The position numbers were made by a program, and so were the translations under genes. This document shows, piece by piece, positions 24,757-33,802 of a stretch of DNA of 64,000 bases (its first letter is position 1; every line of letters starts with the position of its first letter). This DNA comes from Isoptericola halalbus (GTDB lineage Bacteria > Actinomycetota > Actinomycetes > Actinomycetales > Cellulomonadaceae): contig VJZX01000003.1 of the NCBI GenBank assembly GCA_009663185.1, forward strand, positions 1 through 64,000, in the 5' to 3' direction. The notes under the pieces were generated by a model. That model saw only the letters and a program-made list of their open reading frames with translations, did not search any database and had not been told where the DNA came from.

Positions 24757-26556
24757 TCAGACGATCCCTTCGAAGGTCAGCGTGACGCCGTCGCCGAGGT
24801 CGACGACGTCGGACGACACCACGAGCACCGGCTCGCCGGGGTGCAGCCGCATGGGGGCCTGGCCCGGGCGCAGCAGGGTCGTGCCATTGGTGGTGTTCAT
24901 GTCGCTGACCAGGACGTGCCAGCCCTCGAGGCGCACCTCGACGTGCGAGCGCGAGATGTCCTGCTCCGGGCTCGGCACCGTGACGAGCCGCGGGAGGTCG
25001 TCGCCCGCCGAGCGGGGCGAGCGAGGACGACGGCCGAGGACGACGGGCCGGTCGAGCGAGATCCGCGGGCCGCTCGAGACGGCCATCACGCCGAGCGGCG
25101 GGCGCGGAACCTGGCGGGCCTCGCCGGCCAGCGTCTGGCCGCACTGCGCGCAGTCGTCGCGCTGGGGCGGGTTGGGGTGCCCGGCGGGGCACGTGCGGGC
25201 CAGGATCATCGGACGGCCGGGAGCGGGGGCCGGCGCGAACGCCGGGCCCGGCGCACCGGGCGGCGTCGCGGGGGCCGCGGGCGTCGCGGCCGCGCGCAGG
25301 TCCGCGATCGCCGACGACAGGACCGTGCTGCCGTCGACGTCGTCGTCCAGGGGCGCCACCGTCTCCCCGACCGTCTCGGGGGCCACCGTCTCGGGGGCGA
25401 CCGTCTCGGGGCTGATCGTCTCCGAGCCCACGGTCTCGGTCGCCGCGACCCCCAGGGACGGCTCGGCGTCCGGCGTCCGGTCGGCGTCGGGCGCCGGATC
25501 CCCGGCCTCCGACGCCTCCTCGTCATCCTCCTCCTCGGGGCGCACGGCCGCGGCCTCGACGCCGCGGTGCACCGTGCTGCCCCACAGGTGCCCGTAGCCG
25601 CTCGTCTCCTCGAAGAGGCCTTCGGCCTCGAGCGGCGCGGCGTCGGGCTCCACGGGCGGAGCACTCTCGAATGCCGGGCCGACGGAGATCTCGGTCTCGC
25701 TCCCGTCCTGCGCGGCGGCGGTCGCCTGCTCGCCGATGAACGGGACCGACGCGACCGGGACGGCCGCCGCGCGGGCGACCGCACCGGGCGTGACGCCCGG
25801 CGAGCCGCCGGCGCGCGACGCCGGGGGGGTCGGCTCCGCCGCGGGTGCGTCCGCGGGCGACGCGGACCCGAGGGCCGGGCCGGCGGCACGATGCTCGTCC
25901 GCAGACGGGGCCTCGGTGGGCACCTCCGCCACCGCAACGTCGGCGGTCGGAACCTCGGCGGTCGGAACCTCGGCGGCCGGCGCCTCGGCGGCCGGCGCCA
26001 GCGGGGCAGGCTCGTCCCAGACCCGCGCCCGGGCGACGGGCTCGCCCCACGCCGACCCTTCCGTGACGGGCGACGGCGCGACGGCGGCAGCGCGCGGGCG
26101 CTCGCTGAGAACCACCCCGACGGACGACGCGAGCACGGCACCGCCGTCGAGCGGCAGCCCCCCGTCCACGAGGTCGCCGGTGGCCCCGACCGCGCCCGCG
26201 TGGACCGCGAGCTCCGCCACGGCGTCGAAGGTCCGCTCGGCCCACGTGGTGACGGACTCGCCCGTGACCGCGACCCGTTCCCCGCCGGCCTTGGCGACGT
26301 GGACCGAGGTGGCGCCGCGGACGGCGACCTGGACGCGCGCGTCGGCGGCCACCGCGATCGCGAAGGGCGGCAGCGACGCGAGGCTCGCGCCGAACGATCC
26401 CGTGAGCACCTCCAGCAGGGGCACCACACCCGGGTCGCCGTCGAGCGCACGCCAGAGCTCGTCGACGAGCTCGGGCGAGACCTTCTCGGGAAGCATCACC
26501 ACCGCCCCGCCGCGCACGACGGCGTACGCCGGTCCGGTCACGTAGCGCAGCCTCAT
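24757..26556 (-). CDS. FHA-domain protein with zinc ribbon and long low-complexity linker
   Basis: A 599-residue protein. Residues 1-150 form a soluble alpha/beta domain without a family match (YAVVRGGAVVMLPEKVSPEL). Residues 150-440 are a Pro/Ala/Glu/Thr/Val-rich linker with repeated PTAEVPTAEVPTADVAV and PETVAPETV units. A zinc ribbon follows (CPAGHPNPPQRDDCAQCG), then a C-terminal FHA domain (VVLGRRPRS, SRSHVEVRLEGWHV, NTTNGTTLL). FHA domains bind phosphothreonine; it lies 4 nt upstream of the kinase gene. It is likely a scaffold read out by the kinase/phosphatase pair. Confidence 0.78.
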   Translation of the reverse strand: MRLRYVTGPAYAVVRGGAVVMLPEKVSPELVDELWRALDGDPGVVPLLEVLTGSFGASLASLPPFAIAVAADARVQVAVRGATSVHVAKAGGERVAVTGESVTTWAERTFDAVAELAVHAGAVGATGDLVDGGLPLDGGAVLASSVGVVLSERPRAAAVAPSPVTEGSAWGEPVARARVWDEPAPLAPAAEAPAAEVPTAEVPTADVAVAEVPTEAPSADEHRAAGPALGSASPADAPAAEPTPPASRAGGSPGVTPGAVARAAAVPVASVPFIGEQATAAAQDGSETEISVGPAFESAPPVEPDAAPLEAEGLFEETSGYGHLWGSTVHRGVEAAAVRPEEEDDEEASEAGDPAPDADRTPDAEPSLGVAATETVGSETISPETVAPETVAPETVGETVAPLDDDVDGSTVLSSAIADLRAAATPAAPATPPGAPGPAFAPAPAPGRPMILARTCPAGHPNPPQRDDCAQCGQTLAGEARQVPRPPLGVMAVSSGPRISLDRPVVLGRRPRSPRSAGDDLPRLVTVPSPEQDISRSHVEVRLEGWHVLVSDMNTTNGTTLLRPGQAPMRLHPGEPVLVVSSDVVDLGDGVTLTFEGIV

Positions 26557-27377
26557 GCCGGCGCCCCTCTCCGTTGGTCCGCCCGCGGCACCGTGTCCTC
26601 GTCGTCCTCCGCGCGCCCGTCGCGCGGCGCGGTCCGCTCGAACGCCTCGGCGGCACCGGTAGCGTCGATCACGATGACCGTGATGTTATCCCGGCCCCCC
26701 GCGGCCAGGGCCTCGCCGACCAGGCGGTCGGCCGCGGACTGCGGGTCGGGCTCGGACAGCAGGACGTCGGCGAGCCGCTGGTCCGGCAGCTCGGTCGTGA
26801 GCCCGTCCGAGCACACCAGAAGACGGTCACGCCCGGCCACGGGCAGGTACCAGAAGTCCGGCACCGGGTCCTCGGGTGCCCCCAGCGCCCGGGTCACGAC
26901 GTTGCGCCGCGGGTGCCACTGGGCCTCGTCGGCGGTGATCGCGCCGGCGTCGACGAGCTCCTGCACCTCGGAGTGGTCGACGCTGATCTGCTCGAGCCGC
27001 CCGTCCGCGAGCCGGTACGTGCGCGAGTCACCGAGGTTGACCACGAGCCAGTACGGCTCACCCTCCTGCTCGGTCAGCGCGATGCCGGACAGCGTCGTGC
27101 CCGCGCCGCGGCCGGGCGCCGTTTCGATCGTCCGCACGGCCTGGTGCGCGGCGCGTACCCGTTCCCGGACGGCGTCCGCGGCGACGACCTCGGCCGTCAC
27201 GAGGGGGCGCAGCGCGTCGACCGCCGCGGCGCTCGCGACCTCACCGGCGTCGTGCCCTCCCATGCCGTCAGCGACGAAGAAGACCGAGCCGCCCGCCAGG
27301 TACGCGTCCTCGTTGAGCACGCGCCGTGCACCGGTGTGGGTCGCGGCGCCCCACAGCAGGGCGACGCTCGTCGTCAT
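26553..27377 (-). CDS. PP2C-family Ser/Thr protein phosphatase
   Basis: A 274-residue metal-dependent phosphatase. All PP2C metal-site motifs are in place: NEDAYL, FVADGMGGHDAGE, GDSRTYRL, LVCSDGLTTEL and GGRDNITVIVID. It has no membrane helix and is probably cytoplasmic, where it would reverse the action of the kinase at 23148-24752. It overlaps both neighbours by 4 nt (ATGA at 26553-26556 and 27374-27377), so it is translationally coupled to the two FHA proteins. Confidence 0.93.
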   Translation of the reverse strand: MTTSVALLWGAATHTGARRVLNEDAYLAGGSVFFVADGMGGHDAGEVASAAAVDALRPLVTAEVVAADAVRERVRAAHQAVRTIETAPGRGAGTTLSGIALTEQEGEPYWLVVNLGDSRTYRLADGRLEQISVDHSEVQELVDAGAITADEAQWHPRRNVVTRALGAPEDPVPDFWYLPVAGRDRLLVCSDGLTTELPDQRLADVLLSEPDPQSAADRLVGEALAAGGRDNITVIVIDATGAAEAFERTAPRDGRAEDDEDTVPRADQRRGAPA

Positions 27378-28882
27378 GCGTCGACCGACCCGACGACCGT
27401 GAACCGCAGGTCGCCGGCCTGGACCGCCCAGCCCGCCGTGATGGTCACGGGCGAGCCGGCCGCCAGCTCGCGGACCTCGCCGTCCGGCGTGATCGCGGCC
27501 GTGCCGTTGGTGCTGCCCAGGTCGGTCAGGCGCAGGCCCCCGTCGGTCGGGACCAGCTCGAGGTGCGTCTTCGACACCGAGCGGGTCGGGTCGTCGACCC
27601 GCAGCAGCTCGGCGTGCCCGCCGGGCTGCGGCTGCGGGTTGCGGCCCAGGAGCGTGCGACCGGCGACGCGCACGCGCTCGCCGGACGGCAGGTCGATGCT
27701 CGTCGTCGCCGGGCTCTGTCCCGACTCACCGGAACCGCGCCGGGACGACACGCTGAACCGCGTCGCCTCGATGTCCTCGGCATCCTCGACGTCGTCGGGC
27801 GTCGTCGCGGCGGGCGCTGCGATCGGCGCCGGGGCCGGGACCGGGACCGGCGCAGGCGCAGGCGCAGGCGAGGCGACGCTCGGCTGCGGAGCCGGCGACA
27901 CCGGCTGCGCGGCCGGCGTGCCGGCGCCGGGGATGCCCGTGATGAGGCCGGACCCGCTGCGCGGCCCGGAGGGGAAGCCCCACGGGTCGGGCGTGGCCGA
28001 CGATGGCACCGCGGGGGCCAGCTGGGTCGCAGACAGGTCGTCCGGCGAGCCCACGCCGTGCGGCGCGATTCCCCCGGTGGCCGCGGGCGTCACCACCGGC
28101 GCGGGAGCCACGGGCTGCACCGCCATCGGCGTCGGCGGCACGGCGGGGGCGAAGCTGCGCGGCGGGACGGACCGCACGTCGTGCACGACGGTGCGGGCGG
28201 CCTTGTCGTGCCAGCCCTGCCGGCGGCCGCCGGAGTCGAAGAGCGGGGAGATCAGCACGAGGACCGTTCCCAGGAGCGGCACGATCCCGCAGAGCCACAC
28301 GACGAGCCAGCGGAGCAGCACCCGGCCGACGCCGGCCGGCGCACCGGTCGCGGCGTCATGCGTGCGGATGCCGAGGAGGCGGTTGCCGATCGTGGCACCC
28401 GTGCGCCCCTCCCACACGGCGAGGCCGAGCCAGGACAGGAGTCCGACGAGCCCGACCGTGCCCGAGACCATCGTCATCGCCGACAGGAGCTCGCGCCCCG
28501 CGGCCTCGGCGCCCATCTGCGTCGTCGCCTCGAGCGTCGCGGCGTACCGGTCGGGGAGCCCGACGGCTACGGCCAGCACAGCCGCCACGACGCCGGCGAG
28601 CAGGGACACGGCGAGCGCGTCGAGCAGGTAGGCGCCCACGCGGCGCCCGACCCCCGCCAGCGGCGGTTCGGCGGGCTGCGGCGGCACCCGGTCGGGCAGG
28701 AAGTCGGCCGGAGCCTGGCGCGTCATGCCGCGCGCCTCAGGCTCCGTCGTGGTCGACTCGAGCGCCGTGCTCGGCACGGGGCCGGCCGACCGGACACCCG
28801 TCGCGACGGTCGGCGTCCCGCACACCGTGCAGAACGCCCCGCTCTGGTCCTGAGCACCGCACGCGGCGCACGTCGTCGTCAT
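27374..28882 (-). CDS. RDD membrane protein with zinc ribbon and C-terminal FHA domain
   Basis: A 502-residue protein. An N-terminal zinc ribbon (CAACGAQDQSGAFCTVCG) is followed by an RDD membrane domain (RRVGAYLLDALAVSLL, TGATIGNRLLGIRTHD, WHDKAARTVVHD) with about four helices. A long Pro/Ala linker (about residues 260-380) leads to a C-terminal FHA domain (LLGRNPQPQPGGHAELLRV, SKTHLELVPTDGG, STNGTA). It couples a membrane part of unknown transport or anchoring role to phosphothreonine binding. It starts 4 nt inside the end of the transglutaminase-like gene. Confidence 0.85.
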   Translation of the reverse strand: MTTTCAACGAQDQSGAFCTVCGTPTVATGVRSAGPVPSTALESTTTEPEARGMTRQAPADFLPDRVPPQPAEPPLAGVGRRVGAYLLDALAVSLLAGVVAAVLAVAVGLPDRYAATLEATTQMGAEAAGRELLSAMTMVSGTVGLVGLLSWLGLAVWEGRTGATIGNRLLGIRTHDAATGAPAGVGRVLLRWLVVWLCGIVPLLGTVLVLISPLFDSGGRRQGWHDKAARTVVHDVRSVPPRSFAPAVPPTPMAVQPVAPAPVVTPAATGGIAPHGVGSPDDLSATQLAPAVPSSATPDPWGFPSGPRSGSGLITGIPGAGTPAAQPVSPAPQPSVASPAPAPAPVPVPAPAPIAAPAATTPDDVEDAEDIEATRFSVSSRRGSGESGQSPATTSIDLPSGERVRVAGRTLLGRNPQPQPGGHAELLRVDDPTRSVSKTHLELVPTDGGLRLTDLGSTNGTAAITPDGEVRELAAGSPVTITAGWAVQAGDLRFTVVGSVDA

Positions 28883-31446
28883 CGACCCTCCCGATCACGC
28901 GCACGCGCCCGGCGACGGGCGGCGCGCGCCATCCTGTCCTGCCACGGCCGCACGAGTGCGGCGGGGGCCCTCCACAGCTGTGTCGCCCCACCTGCCACGG
29001 CACGCCCGGCCGCGACGTGGAGCGGCGGCGCGTCCGCGCCCCGGAGCGAGCGTAGCGACAGTCGGGCCGCGACCCGGTGCCGCCAGCCCACCCCGCCGCG
29101 CATCCGGCTGACGAGCTGGTCCACCTCGGCCCAGAACTGCTCGACCTCGGCCTCGGTCGGCTCGTGCGCGCCGAACACGGTCGCGTCGGCGCGGTGCGCG
29201 AGCGTCGTCGTCGCCGGGGTCGCCGCGACGGTCAGCTGCTCGGTCAGCAGCCGCGCGCCCTCGCGGCGGGTCGCGCCGCGCGGCACGCCCGCGCCGAGGT
29301 CGGTCGCGGCGTCGACCACCTCGCGCCAGCCGCCGCTCACGCGGTCGACGACGACGGGCGCCGACCGGCGCCGCCTGGTGCGACGGGCCTTGAAGCCGAG
29401 AAGGAGCAGGAAGGGCAGCGCGAGCATCGCGAGCGGCACGGCGACCGTGACGAAGACGATCGCGATCTGCCGCCAGTCGATGCTGCTGGCGTCCTCGTCC
29501 TGGTCTTCCTCCTCGACGTCGCCCGGCTCCGCCTGCGGCGGCTCCTCGGGAGACTCGGGGTCCTCGAGGATCGGCGGCTTGGGGATCTGCCGGTTGCGCG
29601 GCAGCGGCTCGACCTTGTTGTCCTCGTCGGGAATGACGTCGAACGGGACCCACCCGTAGCCCTCGAACGGCACCTCGACCCACGCGTGCACGTCCGCTCC
29701 TGTGACGACGTACGGGCGGCCCGTCTCCCACTCGCCCTCGTCCGGGTAGAAGCCCATGACGACGCGCGCCGGGACGCCCGCCTGCTGGGCCAGCAGCGCG
29801 AGCGTGACGGCGAACTGCTCGTCGTCACCGACCATCTCCTCCTGCGCGAGCAGCTCGTCGATGCGCGCGGCCGAGTGTCCGGGGCGCGACGGCGGCTGGT
29901 TGTCCAGGCCGCTCGAGTAGACGCCCGTGGCCACGAGCGTGTCCCGGATGTTGACGAGCCGCTCGAACTTGTCGGTCGCATCGGCCGCGAACTGCTGCGC
30001 CTTGGCGGGCGCGGCGTCGGGCACGTCGCGCGGGGCCGGCAGGTCGACGTCGAGGATCTTCGCCGTCGCCAGCGTGTCCTCGTCCGGTGGCGGCGCGACG
30101 ACGGCGTCGAGCTCGTACGTGTCGCCCGGGCGCACGCCCGCGGTCACGAGGGCGGTGCCCGACGTCGAGTTGTAGTAGGTGCTCGACGAGAGCTCGTCGG
30201 CGCGCTCCCCCGTGAACCGGATCCCGGCGAGCTGCCCGACGTCGGGCAGCCACACGCCCGAGTAGCCGGTGACCGAGACCTCGACCGTGGTGCGCGTGCC
30301 GGTCGCCACGGTGTCGATGACCTCGCCCGCGCGGTTGAACACGCCCGCGCCCGCGCTGCTCGACGCGTCGTACACCGTGCCGGCGTACGTGTCTAGGGTC
30401 GCGAGCCGGACCCGGGTGCCCTCGGGCAGCCCCGTGACGGTGAACAGCTCGATGTCGGTGAGGTCCTTCGTGTACTGCCGGAAGCCCACGAGCGGGCTGG
30501 TGTACCGGTGCAGGTCCAACGGGGGCGTGATCATCTCCCGAAGGACGGTGCGCTCGCCCGCGACGAGCTGCGGCGCGAGCAGCACCGCGAGGACGCCGCC
30601 GACGCCGAGCATCGCGACGCCGCCGCGGATGCGCCGCCAGCGCAGGCGCCGGGTTGCCGACCTGCTCGCCTCGGACAGCAGGCGGTTGGCGTCCATGCGG
30701 GTCTCGGCCGCGCGCCACGACGCCCAGAGCAGCCCGGCGACCGCGACCACCAGGCCCCGCGCGATCGGTATGGCGGGCAGGATCGTGCCCAGCAGCGCGA
30801 CCCCGCCGAGCGCGACCACGACGGGCAGCAGGGCCCAGGCGGCGTGCCGGGCGCGCCATGCGACGGTGCCCGCGAGGACGCCCGTCACGAGCAGGAGCAG
30901 GTACGGCACCACGGCCAGGTCGGGGAACGAGGCGAGCGGCGGGACCGTCGTCACGAACGCCTTCCAGCCGTGCACCGCGCCGACCGCGAGCTCGTGCAGC
31001 GTGCGCGGCGTCGGCAGGACCCCCGCCATGGCCGCGTGCCGCAGCGCGAGCGCGCTGCCCAGCAGGAAGTAGGCCAGGACCGTCGTGGCGGCGACGAGCA
31101 GCACCGACCAGCGGCGCCACGCGCCGACCCAGGCGACGGCGAGACCCGTGAGGGTTCCGCCGAGAGCGGGCACGAGGTACCCGGCGCCGCCCCATGCCGG
31201 CCCGAACCCGACCGCCACGGCCGCCAGCAGCGCGACGAGGACGACGCCGTCGACCAGTCCGGCGGGGGTCACGGCGCGCGGGCGGTCGGTCGCGCGGCCG
31301 CGCCCGCGCGTCGTGCCGGCGCGAAGCGAGGTACGTGACGTGGCGCCGCTCGTGCCCGTGTGACCTGTGCCGGTGTGACCGGTGCCGGTGTGCTCCGAGC
31401 CGGGGTAGCCCGTGCCGGCGCGCACGAAGGTGTGCTCGTCAGTCAT
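28879..31446 (-). CDS. TgpA-like membrane protein with degenerate transglutaminase domain
   Basis: An 855-residue protein. About seven N-terminal membrane helices (residues 55-290) precede a large outer domain and one C-terminal helix (IVFVTVAVPLAMLALPFLLL). The transglutaminase core is at about 500-610. The family's GYCEQFA-like active-site turn reads GDDEQFA here, so the catalytic Cys is Asp, while the His (TGADVHAWVEVPFEGYGWV) and the PARVVMGFYPDEGEW segment are kept. It is therefore probably a binding rather than an enzymatic protein. It overlaps the DUF58 gene by 8 nt. The MoxR-DUF58-transglutaminase order is conserved in many bacteria and belongs to the PFNA cluster of bifidobacteria. 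Confidence 0.87.
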   Translation of the reverse strand: MTDEHTFVRAGTGYPGSEHTGTGHTGTGHTGTSGATSRTSLRAGTTRGRGRATDRPRAVTPAGLVDGVVLVALLAAVAVGFGPAWGGAGYLVPALGGTLTGLAVAWVGAWRRWSVLLVAATTVLAYFLLGSALALRHAAMAGVLPTPRTLHELAVGAVHGWKAFVTTVPPLASFPDLAVVPYLLLLVTGVLAGTVAWRARHAAWALLPVVVALGGVALLGTILPAIPIARGLVVAVAGLLWASWRAAETRMDANRLLSEASRSATRRLRWRRIRGGVAMLGVGGVLAVLLAPQLVAGERTVLREMITPPLDLHRYTSPLVGFRQYTKDLTDIELFTVTGLPEGTRVRLATLDTYAGTVYDASSSAGAGVFNRAGEVIDTVATGTRTTVEVSVTGYSGVWLPDVGQLAGIRFTGERADELSSSTYYNSTSGTALVTAGVRPGDTYELDAVVAPPPDEDTLATAKILDVDLPAPRDVPDAAPAKAQQFAADATDKFERLVNIRDTLVATGVYSSGLDNQPPSRPGHSAARIDELLAQEEMVGDDEQFAVTLALLAQQAGVPARVVMGFYPDEGEWETGRPYVVTGADVHAWVEVPFEGYGWVPFDVIPDEDNKVEPLPRNRQIPKPPILEDPESPEEPPQAEPGDVEEEDQDEDASSIDWRQIAIVFVTVAVPLAMLALPFLLLLGFKARRTRRRRSAPVVVDRVSGGWREVVDAATDLGAGVPRGATRREGARLLTEQLTVAATPATTTLAHRADATVFGAHEPTEAEVEQFWAEVDQLVSRMRGGVGWRHRVAARLSLRSLRGADAPPLHVAAGRAVAGGATQLWRAPAALVRPWQDRMARAARRRARARDREGR

Positions 31447-32782
31447 TCATCCTCCGCAGCGCCTTCGGCAGGTCGCCCAGCTCGCCGAGCGTGAGGACCT
31501 GCATGTCGGCCACGCGGCCGCGGCTGACCGCCGCACCGGGTGAGCAGCGCAGCGCGACGAGCCGGGCGTCGACCGGCAGCCGCACCGCGGCGGCACGGAG
31601 GTCGGTCGGCGTGACGGTGCTGCCGACCACGACGGCGACGACCGAGGCATCGCTCACGGTGGCCGCGGCGACACGCGCGATGTCGGCGAGCGTGGTGCGC
31701 GCGGGCGCGAGCTCGAGGCGGGTCAGGTCGTCGAGCAGGCGCGTGCGGTGGTCACCGCGGACGCGGCCTTGCTGGACGAGGACCGCCAGCCCGCCGTCCT
31801 CACGGATGGCCTGGAGCCCGAGCGAGCCGCAGACCGAGACCGCGAGCTCGAACTCGTCGGGGTGGGCGTAGTCCTCGGCGCGCGTGGACAGGATCACCGC
31901 CAGACGCGACCGGCGCGTCTCCTCGAACTGGCGGACCATGAGCTGGCCCGTGCGCGCGGTCGACTTCCAGTGGATGTGGCGGCGGTCGTCGCCGGGCACA
32001 TAGTCGCGCAGCGCGTGGAACGAGACGTCGGAGTCCGAGATGTCGGGCGTCACCCGGCCCTCGAGGTCGTGCAGGTACCCCGTGGACGAGCCCGACAGCG
32101 GCAGCGTGCGCGGGTGGACGAACAGCTCCTCGGGCTCGGTCCAGACGAGCTCGCGGCGCAGCAGGCCGAGGGGGTCGGCACGCACCGAACGGACCGGGCC
32201 CAGCGGGATGACGGCGCGGCGCTGGGTCGGGACGGCGAAGAGCTCCTCGTGCTCCGCGCCCGCCCGCAGCCGCGGCACCGGGAAGCTCGCCATGCCCTTG
32301 CCCACCTGGAGCTCCATGACGGCCGGCAGCATCGGGCGCGCCGAGTCGTTGCGCACGACCAGCCGGCCGACGGCGCGGTCGCCGACGGTGACGCGCCGCG
32401 CCGCGAGGTCGAGACTGACCGTGTACCGCAGGCGGCCGAGGACGAACACCACGGCGGCCAGGAGCGCGACCGTGGCCGCGATCCCGACGACCGCCGACTC
32501 CTCCCAGCGCAGCACGAGCCCGGCCCACCACGCCGCGGCCACGAGCACGAGGATGCCCCAGCCGAACGCGGACACGATGCCGACGACGGGCGCGACCCGG
32601 CCCCAGGTGCGCGCGAGCGCGCCGGTGACCGTGTCGCTCCCCGCCCCGAGCCGCTGCGGGAGGCCCGGCCGGTCGGGGCGGGCGGCCGGGGGCTCGGCGG
32701 GAGTCTCGGGCGCGACCGGGGCCGGCAGGTCGACCGCGGGCGCGTCGGTCGCGACGGTCTCGCGCTCGGAGGTGGTGGTCAT
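31439..32782 (-). CDS. DUF58 protein
   Basis: A 447-residue protein. A Pro/Ala-rich N-terminal tail is followed by two close membrane helices (VGIVSAFGWGILVLVAAAWW; VVGIAATVALLAAVVFVLG) and the DUF58 signature ALRDYVPGDDRRHIHWKSTA with TGQLMVRQFEETR. DUF58 proteins contain a von Willebrand A-like fold and act with MoxR ATPases, perhaps in folding or metal insertion of partner proteins. The ATG at 32782 was chosen because the upstream frame overlaps the MoxR gene and reads as non-coding; a CGGAG site lies just upstream. Confidence 0.87.
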   Translation of the reverse strand: MTTTSERETVATDAPAVDLPAPVAPETPAEPPAARPDRPGLPQRLGAGSDTVTGALARTWGRVAPVVGIVSAFGWGILVLVAAAWWAGLVLRWEESAVVGIAATVALLAAVVFVLGRLRYTVSLDLAARRVTVGDRAVGRLVVRNDSARPMLPAVMELQVGKGMASFPVPRLRAGAEHEELFAVPTQRRAVIPLGPVRSVRADPLGLLRRELVWTEPEELFVHPRTLPLSGSSTGYLHDLEGRVTPDISDSDVSFHALRDYVPGDDRRHIHWKSTARTGQLMVRQFEETRRSRLAVILSTRAEDYAHPDEFELAVSVCGSLGLQAIREDGGLAVLVQQGRVRGDHRTRLLDDLTRLELAPARTTLADIARVAAATVSDASVVAVVVGSTVTPTDLRAAAVRLPVDARLVALRCSPGAAVSRGRVADMQVLTLGELGDLPKALRRMND

Positions 32783-32802
32783 GGGATGCTCCGGGTCAAC
32801 GG

Positions 32803-33777
32803 TCAGGCAGTCCGGCGTTCCTGCGGCGCCGGGACGTCGACGAGGAGGCGGTCGATCGTGCCGGCGGCCGTGGCGCCCGCGAACTCGGCCTCGGCGTCGA
32901 GCACGATGCGGTGGGCCCACACGTACTGGACCAGGTCCTTGACGTCGTCCGGAAGCACGTAGTTGCGGCCGTGTGCGGCGGCCCAGACCTTCATGCAGCG
33001 CACGAGCGCGAGGGCGCCACGCACCGACACGCCCACGTGGACGTCCGCGGCCGCGCGCGACTCCTCCGCCAGGCGCGAGACGTACTCGAGCACCGCCGGG
33101 TCGACGTGCGTCGCGGCGGCGAGCGCGGTCATCTCGACGACGGCGTTCCCCGTGATGACGGGCTGCAGCGCCGCGCTGCGGTCGCGTACGGCCGCGCCGG
33201 CGAGGATCTCGACGGTCGAGACCAGGTCCGGGTACCCGATCGACGTCTTCATGAGGAAGCGGTCGAGCTGCGCCTCCGGGAGGCGGTAGGTCCCGGCCTG
33301 CTCGATGGGGTTCTGGGTCGCGATGACCATGAACGGGCTTCCCACCGCGTGCGGGACGCCGTCGACCGTGACCCGGCCCTCCTCCATGACCTCGAGCAGA
33401 GCCGACTGCGTCTTGGGCGACGCGCGGTTGATCTCGTCGGCCAGCACGATGTTCGCGAACACCGGGCCGGGGTGGAAGTCGAACCGGCTCGTCTGCTGGT
33501 CGTAGATCGTCACGCCCGTGACGTCGGAGGGCAGCAGGTCCGGGGTGAACTGGATGCGGTGGTTCGTGCCCTGCACGCTCGCCGCCATGGCGCGCGCGAG
33601 CATCGTCTTGCCCGTGCCGGGCGCGTCCTCGAGCAGCAGGTGGCCGTCCGCGAGCATGCACGTCAGGGCGAGCCGGATCTGGTCGTCCTTGCCGAGGACG
33701 GCCTGGGCGACGTTGCCGACGATGCGGTCGAACGTCTGGGCGAACCAGGCCGCCTGCTCGGGGGTCATGGTGGTCAT
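32803..33777 (-). CDS. MoxR-type AAA+ ATPase
   Basis: A 324-residue AAA_3 ATPase. Walker A is LEDAPGTGKTMLAR (about residue 50), and Walker B with the sensor region is IVLADEINRASPKTQSALLE. ATQNPIEQAGTYRLPEAQLD is the family signature. MoxR proteins work as chaperone-like motors with a DUF58/vWA partner, here the next gene 20 nt downstream. It follows the giant FN3 protein gene by 25 nt. In bifidobacteria the equivalent gene is the aaa-atp gene of the PFNA cluster. Confidence 0.93.
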   Translation of the reverse strand: MTTMTPEQAAWFAQTFDRIVGNVAQAVLGKDDQIRLALTCMLADGHLLLEDAPGTGKTMLARAMAASVQGTNHRIQFTPDLLPSDVTGVTIYDQQTSRFDFHPGPVFANIVLADEINRASPKTQSALLEVMEEGRVTVDGVPHAVGSPFMVIATQNPIEQAGTYRLPEAQLDRFLMKTSIGYPDLVSTVEILAGAAVRDRSAALQPVITGNAVVEMTALAAATHVDPAVLEYVSRLAEESRAAADVHVGVSVRGALALVRCMKVWAAAHGRNYVLPDDVKDLVQYVWAHRIVLDAEAEFAGATAAGTIDRLLVDVPAPQERRTA

Positions 33778-33802
33778 CTGTCGTTCCTCGTCGTCTCTCG
33801 CG

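Noticed and set aside
25370-25995. Short tandem repeats (TCGGCGGTCGGAACC-like and CCGTCTCGGGGG-like units) that might suggest a CRISPR array
   Set aside because: The repeats are directly adjacent with no spacers and encode Ala/Glu/Val/Pro/Thr units in the linker of the FHA protein.
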